Assembly: GCA_044772875.1 (NCBI GenBank) | Contig: CP173058.1 | Location: forward strand, 3,739,044-3,803,043 | Reading direction: 5' to 3' | Source of the DNA: Morganella morganii_D | Lineage (GTDB): Bacteria > Pseudomonadota > Gammaproteobacteria > Enterobacterales > Enterobacteriaceae | DNA: 64,000 bases | Shown: positions 59,471-64,000 of the stretch, one piece after another | Layout: each line of letters begins with the position of its first letter | How positions within the stretch are numbered: position 1 is the stretch's first letter | Position numbers and translations under genes: made by a program | The notes under the pieces: model-generated | Told to the model about the DNA's origin: nothing | Database searches by the model: none | What the model saw: only the letters and a program-made list of their open reading frames with translations

Positions 59471-60249
59471 GTTTGCCTGAAATCCCGGTGAACCATCATG
59501 TCAGCGAACCGCTGAAGATGGATGAGCAGGTGGCGAAACTGAAAAGCACGCTGCTGAAAGATATCAAACGTTCAGCGTATGTCTATCGTGTGGACTGCGG
59601 CGGCTGTAACGGCTGTGAGATTGAGATTTTCTCTGCGATTACCCCGGTCTTTGATGCGGAACGTTTCGGGATCAAAGTCGTAGCCTCGCCGCGTCACGCG
59701 GATATTCTGCTGTTTACCGGTGCGGTGACCCGCGCTATGCGGATGCCGGCACTGAGGGCGTATGAATCCGCACCGGATCCGAAAATCTGTATCTCTTACG
59801 GTGCCTGCGGTTGCGGCGGCGGTATTTTCCATGACCTGTACTGTGTCTGGGGTGGCAGTGAGCACATCGTGCCGGTTGATGTCTGGATCCCGGGTTGCCC
59901 GCCGACACCGGCAGCAACCATCTACGGCTTTGCCGTGGCGCTGGGTTTGCTGAACCAGAAACTGAAAGGGCAGGATCACACTGAGGAAGACAATGAGCGC
60001 GTTCAGTTGCTGCTTCCATCCATTCCGCTGGCAACCCGTGTGATGATTGAGCGTGAGGCGCGCCGCCAGGCCGGTTATTATCAGGGGCGCGAAATCAGTG
60101 ACCGCTTCCTGACTCTGCTGGAAAATGCCACACCGGATCAGGTGAAAGGCACGATGCAGACCTGGATGGATGAAGAGCAGGATCCGCGTTTGCGCGAAAT
60201 CGTGAATCGTCTGGTGACCGTATTACAACAAGGAGGCATTCATGCCTGA
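59467..60249 (+). CDS. hyfI: Hydrogenase-4 small subunit HyfI (HycG/NuoB-like)
   Basis: 260 residues. The iron-sulfur ligands are in VDCGGCNGCEIEI, SYGACGCGGGIF and WIPGCPPTPAATIYG, as in NuoB-like hydrogenase small subunits. It delivers electrons to the NiFe centre in HyfG. The C-terminal extension (after LNQKLKGQDHTEE) is longer than in NuoB, as in HycG. It overlaps hyfJ by 8 bases. Confidence 0.95.
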   Translation: MSLPEIPVNHHVSEPLKMDEQVAKLKSTLLKDIKRSAYVYRVDCGGCNGCEIEIFSAITPVFDAERFGIKVVASPRHADILLFTGAVTRAMRMPALRAYESAPDPKICISYGACGCGGGIFHDLYCVWGGSEHIVPVDVWIPGCPPTPAATIYGFAVALGLLNQKLKGQDHTEEDNERVQLLLPSIPLATRVMIEREARRQAGYYQGREISDRFLTLLENATPDQVKGTMQTWMDEEQDPRLREIVNRLVTVLQQGGIHA

Positions 60250-60676
60250 ACAGATACCCGATCATGCAGGCACTGACGGAAAAGTGATCTTCTGGTCGCT
60301 GAGACAGAAATTTGTCGACAGTGATGATGATGTTCCGGAAGAGGCTCAGCAGGTGATGTACTACTCGCTGGCAATCGGCCACCACGTTGGCATGATCGAT
60401 TGTCTGAATACGGAGCTGACCTGCCCGCTCAGCGGTTATCAGTCCTGGGTGAATGCGCTTCCCGAAGGGGAGGCGCGCCGCAAATTGCAGGGGCTTATCA
60501 CTTTCGGCGAAATCAATATCGATTCCACGCATACCAACATGCTGGCGCTGGCTCTGGATCCGCTGACAAAGGATCAAAATCCGGACTTCCGCGAATGGAG
60601 TGCCACGCTTATCCGCCTGCTGGGGGAAATTGAGCGTGAACCGGCAATTTACCTGATAGTGAAGCGCTGCCCATGA
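60242..60676 (+). CDS. hyfJ: Formate hydrogenlyase maturation protein HyfJ/HycH
   Basis: 144 residues. HycH-family marks are VIFWSLRQKFVDSDDDVPEE, AQQVMYYSLAIGHHVGMIDC, YQSWVNALPEGEARRKLQGL and GEINIDSTHTNMLALAL. HycH is needed for maturation of the HycE large subunit in E. coli. Its exact step is unclear. It overlaps the protease gene by ATGA (60673-60676). Confidence 0.92.
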   Translation: MPEQIPDHAGTDGKVIFWSLRQKFVDSDDDVPEEAQQVMYYSLAIGHHVGMIDCLNTELTCPLSGYQSWVNALPEGEARRKLQGLITFGEINIDSTHTNMLALALDPLTKDQNPDFREWSATLIRLLGEIEREPAIYLIVKRCP

Positions 60677-61161
60677 ATGAAACCACTGCAAAAAACCTGA
60701 TGCTGGCGGTCGGTAACAGCATGATGGGGGATGATGCTGCAGGGCCGATGCTGTTTGACCTGATGGAGCAGAACCCGGTTGATGGCTGGATTGCCGTTAA
60801 CGGTGGCAGTGCACCGGAAAATGTGTCACATCAGGTGCGCGCGCTGAAACCGGAACGTCTGCTGATTGTGGATGCGGCGGATATCGGGCTGAATCCCGGT
60901 GACATCCGTATTATTGACCCGGATGATATCGCAGAGATGTTTATCATGAGTACGCATAACCTGCCGCTCAACTTCCTGATCGATCAGCTGAAAGAAGATA
61001 TCCCGGACGTCATTTTCCTCGGGATCCAGCCGGATCTGGTCGGGTTTTATATGCCGGTTAATGAGAAAGTCACCCGTGCGGTACAGCAGATTTATGATGC
61101 GCTGCCGGACTGGGAAGGTTTTGGCGGATTTACGTTATTTGAAGGTGAGGAAGAGGACTGA
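60673..61161 (+). CDS. hycI: Hydrogenase maturation endopeptidase HycI
   Basis: 162 residues. Marks of the nickel-binding HybD/HycI family: VGNSMMGDDAAGPMLFDLME with the first metal Asp, IVDAADIGLNPGDIRI with the second, and FIMSTHNLPLNFLID with the metal-ligand His. It removes the C-terminal tail of HyfG after nickel insertion. In E. coli this gene sits in the hyc operon, not in hyf; here it closes the hyf operon. Confidence 0.94.
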   Translation: MNETTAKNLMLAVGNSMMGDDAAGPMLFDLMEQNPVDGWIAVNGGSAPENVSHQVRALKPERLLIVDAADIGLNPGDIRIIDPDDIAEMFIMSTHNLPLNFLIDQLKEDIPDVIFLGIQPDLVGFYMPVNEKVTRAVQQIYDALPDWEGFGGFTLFEGEEED

Positions 61162-61187
61162 GCCTGTCCTTTTCCCTAATCTCACAG

Positions 61188-61216
61188 AAACCGCCGCAGA
61201 AATCCGGCGGTTTTTT
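61188..61216 (+). terminator. Terminator of the hyf operon
   Basis: AAACCGCCG at 61188-61196 pairs with CGGCGGTTT at 61205-61213, followed by TTT. Confidence 0.88.
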
Positions 61217-61307
61217 ATGAATACACGGATTTAAGGCCGGTATTTGATATCCGGTCTGTGCATTTTTTTTTTATGATCTGAGTTTTCGTTATGAGAGTAA
61301 AAATGCC

Positions 61308-61622
61308 ATGAAAAAAACCGCTGTTATTATTCCGTTTGTTTTATTGCTGTCGGCCTGTGCCACCAAACAATATCCGCAGGCTGCCGGTGTGTCCGGTGAG
61401 GAATCCGCTTTAATGAATTGTCATGATATTAAAACGGAAATTGCCAAAACCCGCAGTATCCAGCAGGAAATTGAAAAAACCGGTGAGTTTGACGGAAAGA
61501 CAGTCATAGGATTCCTGGGGGATTTTGGTATCGGAAACGGGATTGCAAAAGGGGATGCCCGGGAAAAAGCATCTGCCCGACTGAGTCAGCTGACGCAGTT
61601 ACAGGAAAAAAACTGTCGCTGA
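61308..61622 (+). CDS. Small lipoprotein, unknown function
   Basis: 104 residues. Signal peptide MKKTAVIIPFVLLLSACATK with lipobox LLSAC. The mature part is charged and helical with the segment SALMNCHDIKTEIAKTRSIQ and GDFGIGNGIAKGDAREKASA, ending in a cysteine (EKNCR), so two free cysteines. Such NCxxI-type lipoproteins are common in enterobacteria, but the function is unknown. It has its own terminator and lies apart from the hyf operon. Confidence 0.75.
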   Translation: MKKTAVIIPFVLLLSACATKQYPQAAGVSGEESALMNCHDIKTEIAKTRSIQQEIEKTGEFDGKTVIGFLGDFGIGNGIAKGDAREKASARLSQLTQLQEKNCR

Positions 61623-61630
61623 TGAATAAA

Positions 61631-61657
61631 AAAATACCGCATTGATTGCGGTATTTT
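61631..61657. terminator. Bidirectional terminator
   Basis: AAAATACCGCA at 61631-61641, loop TTGAT, TGCGGTATTTT at 61647-61657: serves the lipoprotein gene and the convergent ybdD gene. Confidence 0.9.
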
Positions 61658-61679
61658 TACATGAGAACGGTTGTGCGGC

Positions 61680-61877
61680 TCAGCAGCATTTAGGGCCGCC
61701 TTTACTGCCGTAACGGGCATCCTGGCGATCACGGAAAAATTCTTCATAGGTCATCGGTGTCTGATCAGGATGGGTGTTTTTCATGTGCTGTACATAGTTA
61801 TCGTAATCCGGCACGCCAATCATCATTTTGGCGGTTTGCCCGAGATAACGTCCTGCTTTTGCGAGAGTATCAAACAT
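61680..61877 (-). CDS. ybdD: YbdD/YjiX family small protein
   Basis: 65 residues from the ATG at 61877 (MFDTLAKAGRYLGQTAKMMI). Family marks are GVPDYDNYVQHMKNTHPDQT, MTYEEFFRDRQDARYG and the Cys-rich C-terminus GGPKCC. It lies directly after cstA on the same strand, as in E. coli (cstA-ybdD). It is reported to work with CstA-type pyruvate transporters. Confidence 0.92.
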   Translation of the reverse strand: MFDTLAKAGRYLGQTAKMMIGVPDYDNYVQHMKNTHPDQTPMTYEEFFRDRQDARYGSKGGPKCC

Positions 61878-61954
61878 AATTATGACCCTGAGCCTGTTGC
61901 GTACGGAAGACCGGCAGTTTCCTGCCGATCCTTGTTTCACCAGTATATCAGATT

Positions 61955-64000
61955 TTAGTGGGCAGATTTGCTGTTTGCCACTAAATCAAGATAGTTTTCC
62001 GGCATTGGCTCGTACGGTGTTTCATTGTCAGTCGGTTTGCCGGATTTCAGAGCCTTCAGAGCCGTCTTCAGTGAGAAGAGGGCCAGCACAACCACGACAA
62101 CCATAAAGAACAGTGTCAGACCGGCATCAAGACGGTTGTTAAATACCAGCTGTGACAGCTGCGATACACTGTACTGCGACGGGATATTACCGCTGTCAAT
62201 CATTGCCTGGAACTTATTAGCTACCGCCAGGAAACCGACGCGGGTATCTTCGCTGAATACTTTTTCCCAGCCGGCGGTCATGGTACAGATCAACAGCCAC
62301 GCCATCGGCACCAGTGCCACCCAGGCGTATGCCTGGCGTTTCATCTTGAACAGCACCACAGCACACAGCATCAGCGCCATACCGGCCAGCATCTGGTTGG
62401 CGATACCGAACAGCGGCCACAGGGTGTTAATACCACCGAGCGGATCCACCACGCCCTGATGCAGGAAGTAACCCCACGCCAGTACACACAGTGCGGTGGC
62501 AATCAGGTTGGCAGGCAGGGAGTCTGTCCGTTTCAGTGCCGGGGAAATCACCCCCAGTAAATCCTGTAACATAAAGCGGGCGGAACGCGTACCGGCATCC
62601 ACGGCGGTCAGGATAAACAGAGCTTCAAACAGAATGGCGAAGTGATACCAGAAGGAGACATCCATCAGGCCGCCGAGCGCCCCGTGCAGAATGTAGGCCA
62701 TACCGACGGCAAGTGTCGGCGCGCCCCCCGCTCGGGAGATAATGCTCTGTTCACCCACTTCATTGGCGATATTGGTTAAGGTTTCCGGGGTTATCTGGAA
62801 GCCCCAGCTGCTGACCACACTGGCGGCAGAGGCAACCACATCGGTGGTGCCGGCCGGTGCCAGCATTGCCATCGGGCTGTTCATGGCGAAGTAAACACCC
62901 GGGTCGATCACACAGGCTGCAACCAGTGCCATAATCGCCACGAAGGATTCCATCAGCATGCCGCCATAGCCGATAAAGCAGGCCTGGTTTTCGTTAGCCA
63001 GCATTTTCGGTGTGGTGCCGGAGGCAATCAGAGCGTGGAAACCGGAGACTGCACCACAGGCAATAGTGATAAACAGGAACGGGAACAGATCCCCTGCCCA
63101 GACCGGGCCGGTACCGTCGACAAATTTTGTCAGTGCCGGCATTTCCAGCATCGGGCGCATGATCAGGATCCCGATCGCCAGACCGACGATTGTGCCGATT
63201 TTCAGGAACGTAGACAGATAATCACGCGGTGCCAGCAGTAACCAGACCGGCAGAACTGCCGCGACAAAGCCGTAACCGACCAGCATCCAGGTGAGCTGCA
63301 CGCCGTCATAATCAAAATACGGCGCCCAGGTCGGGCTTTCGGCTACCCAGCCGCCGGAGATAATGGCGAACACCAGGAAAATCAGACCGATAACAGAGAC
63401 CTCCCCGACATGTCCCGGACGGATGTAGCGGGTGTAAATCCCCATAAAGAAAGCCAGCGGGATGGTAAAGGCGACAGTGTATGTTCCCCACGGGCTGTGG
63501 GTCAGGGCTTTCACCACGATCATCGCGAGGACGGCGAGGATAATCACCATAATCATAAAACAGGCGATCAGTGCGATAACACCGGCGACATTCCCCATTT
63601 CCTCTTTGACCAGTTCCCCGAGGGAGCGGCCGTTGCGGCGGGTGGAGACGAACAGCACCATGAAGTCCTGCACAGCACCGGCTAATACCACACCGGCCAG
63701 CAGCCAGAGCATGCCCGGCAGATAACCCATCTGTGCCGCAAGAACCGGACCGACGAGAGGACCGGCACCGGCGATAGCGGCAAAGTGATGGCCGAACAGC
63801 ACTTTCTTGTCTGTCGGAACATAATCAAGCCCGTCGTTATTTTTAAAGGCGGGCGTCATGCGGGTTGCATCGACTTTCAGCACTTTTTCGGCGATATACA
63901 GCCCGTAATAGCGGTATGCCACCAGATAAATACAGACGGCGGCAACGACTATCCAGAGCGCATTGATCTGTTCGCCTCTGTTCAGTGCGATATACCCGAG
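61955..64000 (-). CDS. cstA: Pyruvate/peptide transporter CstA (5' end beyond window)
   Basis: At least 681 residues; the frame is open to base 64000 and reads LGYIALNRGEQINALWIVVA at the edge, so about 15-20 N-terminal residues are missing. About 16-18 membrane helices. Marks: VLFGHHFAAIAGAGPLVGPV, FISSGTTPKMLANE-like segment, LFEALFILTAVDAGTR and LWPLFGIANQMLAGMALML. It matches E. coli CstA rather than BtsT (ALNRGEQINAL, VASSAAS-type segment, C-terminal NETPYEPMPENY). The carbon-starvation-induced role is from E. coli. Confidence 0.95.
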   Translation of the reverse strand, partial: LGYIALNRGEQINALWIVVAAVCIYLVAYRYYGLYIAEKVLKVDATRMTPAFKNNDGLDYVPTDKKVLFGHHFAAIAGAGPLVGPVLAAQMGYLPGMLWLLAGVVLAGAVQDFMVLFVSTRRNGRSLGELVKEEMGNVAGVIALIACFMIMVIILAVLAMIVVKALTHSPWGTYTVAFTIPLAFFMGIYTRYIRPGHVGEVSVIGLIFLVFAIISGGWVAESPTWAPYFDYDGVQLTWMLVGYGFVAAVLPVWLLLAPRDYLSTFLKIGTIVGLAIGILIMRPMLEMPALTKFVDGTGPVWAGDLFPFLFITIACGAVSGFHALIASGTTPKMLANENQACFIGYGGMLMESFVAIMALVAACVIDPGVYFAMNSPMAMLAPAGTTDVVASAASVVSSWGFQITPETLTNIANEVGEQSIISRAGGAPTLAVGMAYILHGALGGLMDVSFWYHFAILFEALFILTAVDAGTRSARFMLQDLLGVISPALKRTDSLPANLIATALCVLAWGYFLHQGVVDPLGGINTLWPLFGIANQMLAGMALMLCAVVLFKMKRQAYAWVALVPMAWLLICTMTAGWEKVFSEDTRVGFLAVANKFQAMIDSGNIPSQYSVSQLSQLVFNNRLDAGLTLFFMVVVVVLALFSLKTALKALKSGKPTDNETPYEPMPENYLDLVANSKSAH

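Noticed and set aside
1..64000. CRISPR arrays, retrons, toxin-antitoxin pairs or other known defence systems
   Set aside because: I saw no regularly spaced repeats, no reverse transcriptase and no typical toxin-antitoxin pair. The MrpJ-like gene was considered as an antitoxin but has the fimbrial MrpJ signature and no toxin partner.

Overview
The window looks like chromosome of a Morganellaceae member, most likely Morganella or a close relative. The evidence is the E. coli-like backbone order tRNA-Phe, yjdC, dcuA, aspA, fxsA, groES, groEL, yjeI, epmB, efp, together with an MrpJ-type fimbrial regulator of the kind found in Proteus and its relatives and the moderate GC of the backbone. The species call is inference.

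Positions 1-19532 are the left part of a Mu-like transposable prophage. Nearly all genes are on the minus strand, so phage order runs from right to left: repressor (the only plus-strand gene), Ner, transposase A, target-choice ATPase B, a run of small early genes (zinc-ribbon proteins, an ANR-type regulator, a Lar-type antirestriction protein, GemA), the activator Mor, an exported cargo protein, the late activator C, a lysis cassette (two-TM holin, SAR endolysin, 38-aa membrane protein, Rz with embedded Rz1), terminase, portal, F and G head proteins, protease/scaffold and a capsid gene cut by the window edge. Three promoter-like sites share one architecture, and two of them sit where Mu has its middle (C) and lysis promoters. 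The phage has inserted into, and beheaded, an autotransporter gene whose beta-barrel half must lie beyond the other phage end.

Positions 19533-33376 are an AT-rich accessory region: the broken autotransporter, an IS3-family remnant, an RcsB-like response regulator convergent with a hybrid sensor kinase that carries H, D and Hpt modules, and a compact chaperone-usher fimbrial operon (MrpJ-like regulator, pilin, usher, chaperone, adhesin). A 42-bp repeated element sits at the same distance upstream of both the regulator and the pilin gene. The region ends at tRNA-Phe.

Positions 33412-64000 are mainly backbone. C4-dicarboxylate genes (dcuA, aspA) are followed by fxsA and groES-groEL, both with good sigma-32 promoters. 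Inserted after groEL is a small catabolic module: an RpiR-type regulator, a glucose-family PTS EIIBC and a fumarase/adenylosuccinate-lyase superfamily enzyme of unknown substrate. Then come yjeI, a methyltransferase, epmB, efp and eptB. A sigma-54 promoter next drives an 11-gene hydrogenase-4/formate hydrogenlyase operon (hyfA-J plus a HycI-type maturation protease). The window ends with a small lipoprotein, ybdD and the 3' part of cstA.
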